From Dillenia suffruticosa (taxonomy: Eukaryota > Streptophyta > Magnoliopsida > Dilleniales > Dilleniaceae), in the NCBI GenBank assembly GCA_033439265.1, contig JAVTVX010000012.1, positions 13,055,501 to 13,119,500 on the forward strand: DNA of 64,000 nt, read 5' to 3'. A model generated the notes under the pieces. The model was not told where the DNA came from and did no database searches. It was given only the letters and a program-made list of their open reading frames with translations. This document shows positions 34,330 through 45,398 of this stretch, piece by piece. Both the position numbers and the translations under genes were made by a program. Numbering within the stretch: the stretch's first letter is position 1; each line of letters starts with the position of its first letter.

Positions 34330-34759
34330 GAAAGAAATGTGAAAAACAGAGTATACTTTAAAATTCTAGAAACAAACTTTAGGTTGATCTATTTCACAAA
34401 GGTATCGACAAATTGAAAAGTAAACAATCTCATCAACCTACTAATTATTGTATTAGAAATCTTATCAACCTACTGCTTAAAATAAAAAACAGACATGGTC
34501 TTGTCAACTTGTATGTAAATGTGTCGACCCACGTAGCAGTTGAAGTCAAGTCGTTATCTTTAAAAATATGTTGACCTGATTAGCTTTGAACATCTATTAA
34601 ATAGGTCGATGAGTACAAAAAGATGTCGACCCGTGACATATAGAAAGAAATATGAACTATTGACACATCGATCCATCTCTCGCTCTAATCCCAAATTCAA
34701 ATTTCCCTCTTTATCTCTGAAACCCTAGGCGAATCTCTGTGATAAAACCCTAATCAATA
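34330..34759 (+). other. Spacer between pol and third ORF of element A
   Basis: Non-coding, with further GTCGACC-type words (about 34525, 34570, 34635), so the motif of the LTRs extends into the internal region. TCTCTGAAACCCTAGG and AAAACCCTAATC precede the third ORF, resembling a plant 5' leader. Confidence 0.4.
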
Positions 34760-35650
34760 ATGGCTCCTAAGTAGAAATTGCCCATCTCTAAGCAATCAAC
34801 ATCTTCTAAACCTCCTACAAAACCTATAACCAAACCCTCTTCATCGAAACCTTCATTTGTGAAACCAACTTCTTCAAAACCCTCTTCGTCGCCTCCATAG
34901 ATAGAATCCATTCCATAGTTCAATACTCATGAGTTTTAATCGCTTGAACAAAGCAAATTGTATGAGAAATTATTCTCAAGAAGGAAAATTAATCAAGGGA
35001 GGTTGATTGATTAAGTTTTTCTAAAAAGGGAGAATTTCAAGCACGTAAAACACTTGAATGAGGTATGCCTTAATTGACTTATGATTCTAAATAAATTCAT
35101 TCATGAGAAGGCAATTAAATTGTTCTATAACAATATTGAAGTAATTTATAATGGAGTTGAAAATTAGTCACGGATTTTCTTAGATGAACACTCTGTTTCA
35201 TGCACATTTAAAACATATGTAAATGGTAAAGTGATTGAAGTCACTCCTAGGATATCTGCAGAGAGCTGAATGAGAAAAATGGAATCAATGTTTCTTTCAT
35301 GCTTCGAGCTAGATGTTTGTGTAACAGTGAGGGAGAATGGGTTAGAAAAGATGGTGGAGCAAGAAACAGGCAAATAGAGGAGGTAGGAGAAGTACATTAG
35401 GAAGCAACTGAAATTGAACAAAGGGATGGTAGATGGAAAAAGAGAAGATGATGGGTAGTCATCCAGCTCTCAACCCATCACACTTGAAATGACTTGGGAA
35501 AAGTTCGAGAAGAATGAGAAGAGACAAGTTTTGCAAGGTCAAATAAGTTATGTCTTGAAGATGGAACTTCAAGGCATTATGAACAGACTAAACTTCCTTG
35601 CAAAAGAAAAAAGAAAATCTTCTCATGTTCCCAAGCCTTGTTATTCATAC
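34760..35650 (+). pseudogene. Third (envelope-position) ORF of element A
   Basis: ATG at 34760, then a Ser/Pro/Lys-rich N-terminus with KPSSSKP-like repeats, FNTHEFxSLEQSKLYEKLFSR (about 34915), HEKAIKLFYNNIEVIYNG (about 35100), TYVNGKVIEVTPRISAE (about 35210) and a C-terminal helical part (about 35470-35620). This is the layout of the 'putative plant transposon protein' domain found after pol in Sireviruses and often called env-like. No signal peptide or membrane helix is evident. At least six stops (the first at codon 5) inactivate it. Its role in Sireviruses is unknown. Confidence 0.55.
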
Positions 35651-35860
35651 TGATGATAGTTTGTGCTCTGTAATGATTTTCTAAAGGCTTATGACTTGGT
35701 ACTTTATGTGATTCACATGTGATTTTCTTTTCTAATTGAACTAAATCTGCACTTTATTGTTGAATTCTAATATTGCTTCGACTTACTTGACAAAATTCCA
35801 ATGATATGACAAAATATTAAGACTTGTGCAATTTTGAAAATGACTTTGTGCATGCTGTAT

Positions 35861-38800
35861 TGTCACGCCCCGAACTGGGATCGTGAGCAGCCACCCGTTG
35901 TCCTGAATGCCCGCTGTATTTTTACAGAAAATGAGGCAGAATCTCCCCGCATATCGAAAGTCTCTCATATAGAAATCAACCTGCTCTCTGTACAATAGGG
36001 CAAACCCGACCTCGCAATACATAAATCAAATCTCAACATCAGACCAACACATCCATACCGCACAATCTAGGACAACGCAAGACTAACAAAATGAATTTTC
36101 ACAGTCCTAACCACAGACCTCTACTGCCATACCCCTATCAAAGGCATAGACAGCTGCCAGTCGCCCTTCTTGTGATTTAGAGGTGACACCGAACGGTCCT
36201 AAAGTACACTTCTAGGACATGACACATTCTCAAGTAACATACACAATGAATAGAAATTGCCTCAATGCGAGAGTTATGCAATGACATGAGAGTTCCACAA
36301 TTTAAATATCCATATTGGCACAGTCATCCCAGAATTATACAATGGTCATCTATAGGCCTCTAAATACATATACATCATCAATACAATTTTTAACTCATTG
36401 AATTGTAATGAAAATATACAATGACTCCTCAAGTCCAGACCAGATCTCCCAACAATACTAAGCGTCCTAAAAGCAATGCTCCTTGCCAAATACTATCTCT
36501 AAAACAAGAAGGGAAATGAGGGGTGAATACTCAGGGAAAGAATACTCAGTAAGTGAGTGAGTCAATGCAATCGTCTAACAAGAATTGTGAAACTCGAGTG
36601 TCAAAGCATAAGTATACAAATCATACTTCAAATCATCATACTTTTTATTTCAACAATATATCATTTGCACATATTATCAAGTCAAATATGCATTCAAAGC
36701 ACTGTCATTAAAAATCATAGAGCTGCCAGCCGAAAGTGTCCTGGCAGAGATTTACCTCGACCTATGACTGGCATATCAGGGGCGTTATATGCAAATTTAT
36801 TTAAAATGCTCTCTATCCCGGCGTTGGCGGCGGACCTCGTCCAGGTGCTAGACTTGGAGAGAATATCCAAATCCTCCCCCTTTTTGGGTTCAACCTGGCT
36901 AGTATCGTGTCATTAATAAAATCAAGACAACTTGTGGGATACCCCAAGCCTATGCATATCTAGACACCACCTAGGTGCCTCTCACGGTGTCCTTCGTAGC
37001 AACGGAACAATACATACCAAAGCCCTCAAGGCCAAAATCAATATCATATCAAGAATGTGTCGTAATCAGGTTCACAAACCAAATGCAATATATAGCTTAA
37101 ATTGACACATTTTACATTTCAACCACATAGATGTATAATTTCATAATTCAACATAATTTTTAGACACTCCATCGGTTCACAAAAAGTCAGTTCCAAGACC
37201 AGTCAAAACATTTCCAACACACGACAAATCATGCTCATTTATCAAAATATTGTAAAATAGGATTTACAAATTAAATAAAATCATTGAAATAAATCTCACT
37301 CATAGTGCTCTGCAGGGTACGTCACGAGCACAGACACTCCATGAAAGAAATCAATCTCCCCTCGGACGATCAAGGAATATGTCACTACAAAAGCAACAAT
37401 ACAAGGAATTTACATAAATCTCCACTCACTATCTTATTACATTATGACCACACCACAATGCCTTCAAGACCCACATACATTCTTGTACTCCAAAATCCAT
37501 TGAAATGTATGCCAAGGTCCCCAATTTCCTTCATTTTTCCCTAATTTCGGCCCCCTCTTGTTCTCTAACAATTCCACCTTATCATGGCCTGAAATTTAAG
37601 TATGAAATAGACATAGAGGAGAGGAAAACACTTACCCAAAATTTCTAGACGAAGGTTGAAGTGCAGAATTTTTCCTTAGATTTGGACTTCCGACTCTTTA
37701 ATTTCCACAAAGAAATCTTTGCCCTTTAGTCTCCATTCTTGGACAGGTTGTTGTGAGGCTTGAGGGAGATTGTTTGAAGGTAGAAATGGTATTGAATGCT
37801 TGATGGTTGAAGCTGCCCACGATGGGAAGAAGAGGAGAAGAAGAAAGGCTCTCACGAAGGGTTCTCCATGCTTCCTCCCACGGTTGTCTTGGCTGGAGAA
37901 TAGAGAAATATTAAGGCCTTTTTCTCTTCTCAAATGACCCCATCTTCTTTTCCTAATTATACTTAAGTCATTTCTAAATTTTAATTTACACCCAACCCCC
38001 TAATCTTAGCCATCAATAAAATTTCAAGTCATGATCTCTCTCTCCACATGTTGCCACTTGTCATGATCTCACATTTCCCCATAAAGCACTTTCACATAGT
38101 CCAAGGACATTAATTTCATGTCCTATGAGTCTATCCACAAGTCCCTGCTTTGACCCGAGATCGGTCAAAGTTACTATTCATTTCAAAATTTTTCTAAAAT
38201 CACACATTGGATGCAAGTTTTTGTTTTGAGTCTAGTGCCATAGATCTCGTGTGAATATGAGGTCGTTTGACCATCCAAACGTCCTCCGGAGTGAAAGTGA
38301 ATGCCGATCGGTCGAAATTTGACCTAGGCCTCGAAATTTATGAAATGTTGCTACAGACTCTATTTTATGTGTGGAATCATAAAAATATAAGTCTCAGATG
38401 AAAATGAGACCGTTTGCTTGGACAAATTTCAATTCTACCTAAAATTAAGGTTTCTTCGGCGAGAATTCTAGGATTCCGAGTCTTCTCCAGGCCAACGCTC
38501 AAATTTCACCCTTCTGCCCAGAGCAATCATCTTTGAAACATATTTGGTACATATAAATCCCATGGCATCAATTTTGCACGCGTGGATTTCATTTTATGTG
38601 TCGAGCAAATTTTGGGAATCTCTCAGAATTATGATTTGACTTAGGAAAATCATAACTTAGCCTGATTTTGGCTTCCTTGTGAAATTTCAGCAATTTCACA
38701 CGACTAGAATTTAATTTGGCCCGATGGAAGTAATTTCTTCGCCTCCAGACGATTGTGTACCAAGCGTTTCGAAGTACACGTATGAGAATTCCTGAAATTC

Positions 38801-39235
38801 AGGTTTGCTTAAACTTTTTAGTCAATTTGGCACGTGACATTTCATTAGAAATGAAATTACACTTGTAAATCTCAAAATGGCCCAATGACCCTTCATTTTG
38901 GGTCCATGGTGTACTATTCGTGCTATCCCTGGGCTCAATTTCTGACCCGACACGGAAATGCATGCAAGTAGCTTTACTCACCAATTTTGACACTTTGAAT
39001 CTAATGGAACTGATCTCGTGTAAAACTGAGATTGTTTGCTCGCTTGAATCCCACCTCACCCAAGTAAAGGTTTTTGGGCACCCTTTTCAAAACATGGAGT
39101 TAACGAGTGCAAAATTTACATAGTGAAGCAGATCGCAAAAAATTCTGAGTGAATTTACTACTCAGAACATCACATATATAATTGTACATATACTTGAATG
39201 GAGTACAGCATAATACACCGAGAGTCGGTGTTACA
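35861..39235 (-). mobile_element. Solo Gypsy LTR (E) with perfect target duplication
   Basis: TGTCACGCCCCGAACTGGG at 35861 to GGTGTTACA ending at 39235, 3375 bp, flanked on both sides by TGTAT (35856-35860, 39236-39240). No internal sequence, so it arose by LTR-LTR recombination. It sits in the 3' untranslated part of element A. Donor-like TTTGG|GTAAG (37636/37635), hairpin 36524-36548 and acceptor TTGTTTTAG (ends 36499) define a candidate leader intron of 1137 bp. Confidence 0.9.
36524..36548 (-). promoter_or_regulatory. Conserved LTR hairpin (LTR E)
   Basis: On the sense strand TGAGTATTC and GAGTATTCA pair over 9 positions with two G-U wobbles, loop TTTCCCT. Acceptor AG ends 25 nt downstream. 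Wobbles fit a structure in the sense RNA rather than DNA. Confidence 0.55.
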
Positions 39236-39240
39236 TGTAT

Positions 39241-39817
39241 TGTATCTTAAGCTGTGTGAATGTATGCATGCTGATGACAAAATGGGGTTAAGCTGTATGA
39301 ATGTACATATAATTGGTCGATGTATTCAATGTATCTTAAGTAGTCGTTTGCTGTACTTGTTTTGGCCCTTTTTATTGATGACAAAATGGGGGAGATAGTG
39401 TGGTGATAGTAATAGAAATAATGTAATGATGATGATAGCTTTCTGAAATGAAAATGGCTTAGTTTTCTGAAAATGATGATGGTGATGGTAGTGTGATAAT
39501 GGCTTTGATTTCTGATAATGAAAAATGGCTTTGATAGGATTATGTAGTGCTGATGGTGCTAATGACTTTGAGCTTTCTAAAAATGAAAATTTGTTTTGAT
39601 ATGTTATGTGGTGATAGGTCTTGTGGAGTATAGTGTTGCTGGCCTTCTGAGGTAATAGCTTTCTGAAAATGACAGGTAGTGTGACACTTGTGTGAATTAA
39701 ATTCTAAAATTGCTATGGTTCTGAAATTTACAAGTTAAATTTTCAAAAATTAAGAATTAATAGAATTAGAAGCCCTAGATAAGTATTAAAAGTTTTGTCA
39801 TATCAAAAAAGGGGAGA
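39241..39817 (+). other. 3' region of element A with duplicated polypurine tracts
   Basis: Purine tracts CAAAATGGGGTTAAG (about 39278), ACAAAATGGGGGAGATAG (39381-39398) and TCAAAAAAGGGGAGATAG (39803-39820) precede the 3' LTR; only the last abuts it. Between them are imperfect repeats of TTTCTGAAAATGA/ATGGCTTTGA (39430-39700). Extra upstream tracts are a known Sirevirus trait. Confidence 0.6.
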
Positions 39818-42217
39818 TAGTTGAGAAGTATAAGTTTTGATGATGATAAATTGGAAGAAAATAGGTTTAACTAAATCAGAAAGTTATCAGAAAACAAAAA
39901 TCTATAGACCTTGTCAACCAATTCTTGACATACGTCGACCTACCCTTATTGGTCCACAAATTTTAAGAGTCATGTCGAACAATTTTAGCAACATCTTGAA
40001 TATGTCGACCTATTAGTGACCCCTTTTGACTTGAGTAAAACAAACATAACAAATTGTCTAAATAAGATTGTGATGACAACCCCAAAAGCATGTCGACCTA
40101 ATTTAAACATTCATATATCTTGTCAACTTGAGTTAAACCTTGTCAATCTGTCTTACACATCGAGCTGAATTTGATTACCCAATGACTTGCCAAGCTCAGA
40201 TAGACAAATTTAATATGACATGTTAACCAATTTCAGTAGTATAATGACCTACCATTTACACACATCGACAAGTATTAGACAAAAGTTTAAAGAGGCTGAC
40301 ATGCTTGATAACTTGTCAACTTGATTCTTTTGTGTTTTAAGAAACACATAACAACCTGCATGTTGACTATGTCGACACATTGAATACATTGACCAATTTC
40401 TGAGGATAGATCCACTAATTTTATGTAGAAACAGAACTATGTCAATGTAGATTTGGAACATGTCGACCTAATGTAGTTGTCCGATAGAAATCACACCTTG
40501 ACTTACATTTTTACCTAGTTGACACACTTAACATATTGACCAATTTTTGAAGTCAAGTTTACCAATTTTGTGTAGACACAGGATTATGTTGATTTGGACG
40601 TATAACAAGTTGACCTCGGTTGTTGATTCCTAAGATAGGCATGTCGACGCCAATTAGAACACGTCGACCAATTTAAGTCTACGTGTCTACCTATTTAATT
40701 TGAAACATGACCTTGTTGATCCAAATACTCTCATGTCGACTTGATTAGTCAAGAACTCAATACTAAATTTTTGAATTTAGGTCGATATATTGTTTAAGTT
40801 TGTCGACCCAAAATTGTTAGAAACCAAATTTTTGAAACAAATTTAAACACAACGGTCATCTCTTTTTCTACATATCTAAATATTTCCATTTCTATCAAAA
40901 CATAATGTTTAAATGCAACAAGAACATCTTTCGATTGGATAAAAATAAAGTTGCACCTATGAGAAAATGCAATTTTATCACAAAAAATGAGTGCTATTGC
41001 AAAACATTAATTGACGGACATTAATAAACAACGTTTGGCTTCAACAACTTTACAACAGATCTCTTTAGCATGACAATAAATACTAGAGACGAGATATAAA
41101 GAAAGCAGAATGCTGTATTAACTTTTTGAACAACCATGGTCTCATAACATTCATTACTCTATTTCAACAAGTCATAAACTCTATTTTTCATTTGATCTTC
41201 ATTTAATTTACTTTCGAGTGTAACTAGTTGTGAAATCAAGTCCGTCAAATCTAAGAATTAGTACCTCACATCATTGACATTTCCCCTCTCACATGTATTG
41301 AGATTTAAAAAGACCATAGAGTATGTCACTGCTTTAGGTCTAGAGAGTGAACCAATCTATGTAGGGTTAGAAAAGTATTGTTTGCCAAGAAACATTGTAA
41401 ATGTCAAACTTGAACTTGCAATCAAGTTTGTATGATTAATTTGATAGTGAAACATCCAGGGGAAGTCTAGGTGTGGACATACATCTGGTTTGGTGGAACC
41501 AGTATAAAAAGTTATGGGTACTTTTTACTTTTTAGTTAAGTCAGTAAACACCTCTATAATAATTTTTGAATACCAGTACGGTCAATTTTTTTTTAATATC
41601 AATATTTAACTATTCATCCCCTCTAGTTCAACTTCAACAACCCTAGAACGGATCCCTTCAACATGACAATACATACAAGAGATGAGATTTGAAGATAGTA
41701 GAATGCTCTATTAACTTTCTAAGCAATCACAATCTCATAACATTCATTACTTTATTTCAACAAGTTATACACTCTGTTCTTCATTTCATCTTTATTTAAT
41801 TTTCTTTTTGAGTGTAATTAGTTCTGAAATTAAGTTTGTCAAATCTGAGAATTAGAGTCTCGCATCTTTGATATTTCTCCTCACCTGTACTGAGATTTAA
41901 AAAGATCAAAGAGTGTGTCACTGCTTTGGGTCTAAAGAGGGAAGCAATCTGTGTAGGGTTGGGAAAGTGGTGTTTGCGAAAAACCACTGCAAAGGTCAAA
42001 GTTGAACTTGCAATCAATATCATTAACTTGATTGTGAAAGGAGTATAGGAGTGGATATACACCTAGTTTGGTAGAACCATTATAAAAAGTCTTGTGTGCT
42101 CTTTACTTTTCAGTTAAGTCACTAAACATCTCTGTAATAATTTTTGAATACTTGTACTGTCAAATTGTTTTTTAAATATCTATATTCAACTATTCACTCC
42201 CTTCTAGTTGAATATCA
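39818..42217 (+). repeat. 3' LTR of element A with internal 593-bp duplication
   Basis: Starts TAGTTGAGAAG, matches the 5' LTR throughout, but its last part is present twice: 41039-41631 and 41632-42217, both opening CTTCAACAAC. Only the outer copy ends AATATCA like the 5' LTR. Total 2400 bp against 1834 bp for the 5' LTR. Confidence 0.8.
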
Positions 42218-43394
42218 AGGTTAATCAAGTATCTTTTTAAATATGTTAAAAAAAGCATCATTTTATCAATCACTGCCAATGAAAGCACGCGGGCAACTAT
42301 AGATGAGCTCAAAATATATGATGATTATAGGTAGGTGTCACCATGTGCGGCACTTGGAGGATTTTTGGTTTCACATTGCTTACAGAGAACCTTCAGTTGA
42401 GCACTTGAATTTTCATCTTCCAGATATGCAAAATGTTATTTTTGGTGATGATGATCGAGTTGATGACGTGGTGAATCGAACACCATGAGTAAATCAATGT
42501 GTTTCGCTTGGATGAATGCCATTAAGGATTATGATTATGGAAGATAGCTAACCAGGTACCAAACCAAATTAGTTTAAAAGAAAGACAAAAAACAGTGGGA
42601 GCGAAGGAAACGTGTTTTTCCACTGGGATAGTGTTTGGGGAAAGATACTACTTAAGTATATTGCTGAACATAGTACATGGTGCAACTAAGTTCTAAGGAT
42701 ACAGTAACTGTTACTAGTGTTCAATACTTTTCCTTTCGAAATGCATGTTTTGCATTGGGTTTGTGCGATGACGACATGGGATATGTTGATAGTATAGCTC
42801 AAGAAAGTTGATGGGGTTTTGTTGTTGCTACTGTTAAGGTCAAACACTAATGTTTATTTCATGATGCTTCAATTTTAATTCTTGGCTCCCATGATGAGTA
42901 GATATTTCTTTTAAGCTTTGGACAGAACCTTAAAGAAACAATCCAACGAGCCAAAATCAAACTTTCAGGGGCAAAATGATTGTTTCTGGTGGAGATTTTA
43001 GACAACTATTGCCTGTTATTCCCAAGGAAAGTAGGCAAGACATGTCTATGCTGCCAGCAACTCATATATATAGAAAAACTGTAAGGTGTTGACATTGACA
43101 AAAAACTTAAAAGAATGATATCCAATGATGCTTGAGAAGATCTAAAAAAGTTCTAAAATTGGATCCTAAGCATTAGTGATGGTACAAATTTATTTGCAAG
43201 ATAAAGGCGTACTTGCTCCAACTCTTCAAGTAATCGGGATGGTGAATAAGCATTTCTGTTCTCTTATGCCATTTGAGGAAAAAATATACTTGAGTTATGA
43301 TATATTGTGGAAGTTAGATTCTAATGTTGAACTTCTGGATCATATTTAAAGTGTTTGAAGTGCCTAACTATCAATTAAAATTGAAGATTGGTGT
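42218..43394 (+). pseudogene. Helitron Rep/helicase fragment, piece 3
   Basis: IKYLFKYV (42225) continues Rep exactly where element A interrupted it. Then FWFHIAYREPSVEHLNFHLP and VIFGDDDRVDDVVNR (42360-42480), the linker ACFALGLCDDDMGYVDSI (about 42740), and the Pif1-type helicase motif GGDFRQLLPVIPKESRQDM (about 42984), LAPTLQVIGMVN (about 43212) and VFEVPNYQLKLKIGV (about 43352). The segment with the Walker A loop (GTGKT) is missing between 42840 and 42970. Frameshifts and stops throughout. Intact proteins combine HUH nicking and 5'-3' helicase activity for rolling-circle transposition. Confidence 0.85.
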
Positions 43395-43653
43395 TGCAAA
43401 AACATGGACAAGAGCAGAAATTTTTCTATAATTTTTCAAAGAAAATGATTCATTTCTTCTTCATTCCATTCTTTTTTTTACATAATACAGACATTTATTT
43501 TTTTTTATGTCCGTATGACTTTTCTAGTCCACACAAATAGACTCTTTTAACATATGACTCTTACTCTTTTACCTTATGACTTTTAACTATCCTATCTTGA
43601 AACTCTGTCTCTTTTTATTTTTTACAAAATAAAAAAGTACATTAATTCTATCA
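43395..43653 (-). repeat. 3' LTR of element F
   Basis: Matches 45105-45366 closely. The sense-strand purine tract AAGGGAGAG lies just inside it (43654-43662). Confidence 0.8.
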
Positions 43654-43699
43654 CTCTCCCTTAATATGTTTTCTTCTCTCCAACTATTTCTCAGTATGA

Positions 43700-44820
43700 C
43701 TTTTCCACACCAAGCTTTTCCCTTAGCAATTGAAGCTTATTCTTTGGTAATGCCTTTGTGTAAATGTCCGCCACTTGCTCTTCAGGCATGCAATACTTCA
43801 AGTTGACTTCATTTTCCACTATTGCATTTAAGATAAATTGGTACTTGATAGCAATGTGCCTTGCCTAACTATGTTGCACTGGATTTTTAGCCAATACAAT
43901 GGCTGATTTGTTGTCACAATAAATATCAGTTGCAATATCTTGTTTTTCTTCTGTATACTCCAATATTCTTCTCAACCAAATTACTTGAGAAGTTACCATT
44001 GTAGCTGAAACATATTCAGCCTCTACAGAAGACTAAGCAACAAATTGCTACTTCTTAGAGCACCATGAAATAGTTCCTAAACCAATCGTAAAAACATATG
44101 CAAATGTGGTCTTCCTATCATCCGCACAACCTACCCACTTACTATCACAAAACTCATACAACTCCAATTTTTCACCCCTACAATATTTAATTTCATAGTC
44201 CTTGGTTGCCTACTCCATAGTGAAAATGGCTGAGATAATGTATAAAACATGACAACAAACCTACTACAAACAAAATATCCCGCCTGGTTTAAAAGATACA
44301 ACAAATTACCAATCAAGCTCCTATACATCCTTCCATTAACATTTCTTCCACCATCATCTTTTTCCAATTTCCCATTCAACATCATTGGAGTATCAATTGG
44401 TTTGCAACCATGCAACCCAAATTTTACCAAAATTTTTTCTGCATAATTTTCTTGACATATAAACACCTCATTTTTATATTGATAAAACTCCATTCCCAAA
44501 AAATAAAAAAATAGCCCCAAATCACTTATTTCATATCTCTTTATCATGTCTTCTTTAAATTCTTCAACAATTTTTTGATTATTGTCTGTAAACATCAAAT
44601 CATCAACATACAAAGCAATAATAAGAATGTCTCTACCTTGCTTCTTCATGTACAAAGTTGGCTCACTCATGCTTTTCTTGAATTCATTATTGATAAAATA
44701 GTTATCAATTTGAGTATACCATGCCCTTGGAGTCTGTTTTAAGCCATATAATGGTTTCTTCAATTTAAACACTTTGCCCTCTATAGTTTTAGCTAAAAAA
44801 CACTTTACCTTCTGAATCAT
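43700..44820 (-). pseudogene. Copia RT and RNase H of element F
   Basis: The open part (44131-44820) has KKPLYGLKQTPRAWYTQID, an intact catalytic IALYVDDLMFT, FYFLGMEFYQYKNEVFICQ and MYRSLIGNLLYLL. RNase H follows with CDSKWVGCADDRKTT, SSVEAEYVSATM, YCDNKSAIVLAKNPVQHS and LPKNKLQLLREKLGV to about 43700, with a frame change near 44200 and stops at former Gln codons. The RT lacks its N-terminal third. Confidence 0.8.
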
Positions 44821-45085
44821 GGAAAAAACAGCTATATCAAGAAGCTTCTTCTCCCTTATCTCCTTCCTCTAAGCTACAATCAAAGTCGCTAGTGATTCTA
44901 GTTCTCCAAGTCCATTTTCTATGAATTCCCACACATCTGTTGATTTAAGAAGACTCTTCACTTTGACACATCATAAATCATAATTTTCCTTAGCAAAAAT
45001 AGGGATCTGAACTGTACTAAAATTGATGATAAAAAAACTTTCCATCTGTGTTTCACATAATGCAAAACCTTTCTTAGATCTTCAG
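44821..45085 (-). pseudogene. Gag N-terminus of element F, fused to RT
   Basis: IPIFAKENYDL, LLKSTDVWEFIENG and LIVAxRKEIREKKLL are the start of a Copia gag (the VPxFxGENYDxW and QDVWDxVExG segments). The reading passes into the RT at about 44820; stops are present. The fusion marks a deletion of roughly 3 kb. Confidence 0.65.
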
Positions 45086-45104
45086 GCTCTGATACCAAAT
45101 TTGT
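45086..45104 (-). promoter_or_regulatory. Primer binding site of element F
   Basis: On the minus strand the 5' LTR is followed by ACAAATTTGGTATCAGAGCC, the full Met-tRNA complement. Confidence 0.85.
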
Positions 45105-45366
45105 TGCAAAAGCATAGAGAAGAGCAGAATTTTTCTATAATTTTTTAGAAAGAGTGATTCATTTTTTCTTCCTCATTCCATTATTATTTTTTACATAATA
45201 CACATGTTTACTTTTTTTTTTTAATTCATATGATTTTTCAACTCTAGACAAATATACTCTAACGTATGACTCTTACTCTTTTACCTTATGACTTTTAACT
45301 ATCCTATCTTGAGATTGTTGGTCTCTTTTATTTTTTACAAAATAAGAAAATATATTAATTATATCG
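45105..45366 (-). repeat. 5' LTR of element F
   Basis: Starts TGCAAAAGCAT in plus view. The outer end is CG where the other LTR has CA. Confidence 0.8.
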
Positions 45367-45398
45367 TTTGTTGTTCCTCTTATGGTCTCAAGGAATAT
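45367..45398 (+). pseudogene. Helitron helicase fragment, piece 4 (32 bp)
   Basis: VPLMVSRNI continues the GVPxMLLRNID helicase segment after element F and stops at LTR G (TGTAACACTTG at 45399). Confidence 0.65.

Larger units (their letters stand above)
18878..42217 (+). mobile_element. Sirevirus-like Copia retrotransposon (element A), carrying two later insertions
   Basis: Long LTRs flank gag, Copia-order pol (protease-integrase-RT-RNase H) and a third ORF. Ends are TG (18878) and CA (42217), flanked by AGGTC (18873-18877) and AGGTT (42218-42222), a 5-bp duplication with one change, inside the Helitron reading frame. Without elements B and E and their duplicated target bases it is about 11.35 kb, typical of Sireviruses. 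Many stops and frameshifts and clearly diverged LTRs make it an old copy. Confidence 0.85.
43395..45366 (-). mobile_element. Small internally deleted Copia element (F)
   Basis: LTRs of 259 bp (43395-43653) and 262 bp (45105-45366) start TGCAAAA(A/G)CAT and flank only 1.45 kb. Flanks are GGTGT and TTTGT, a poor duplication, but the Helitron frame continues across (KIGV|VPLMVSRNI), fixing the site. On the minus strand gag N-terminus is joined directly to RT, so protease and integrase are gone. Confidence 0.8.

Noticed and set aside
41640..42217. Separate truncated LTR insertion after element A
   Set aside because: Its outer end equals the 5' LTR end and the AGGTC/AGGTT duplication encloses it, so it is a duplication inside the 3' LTR.
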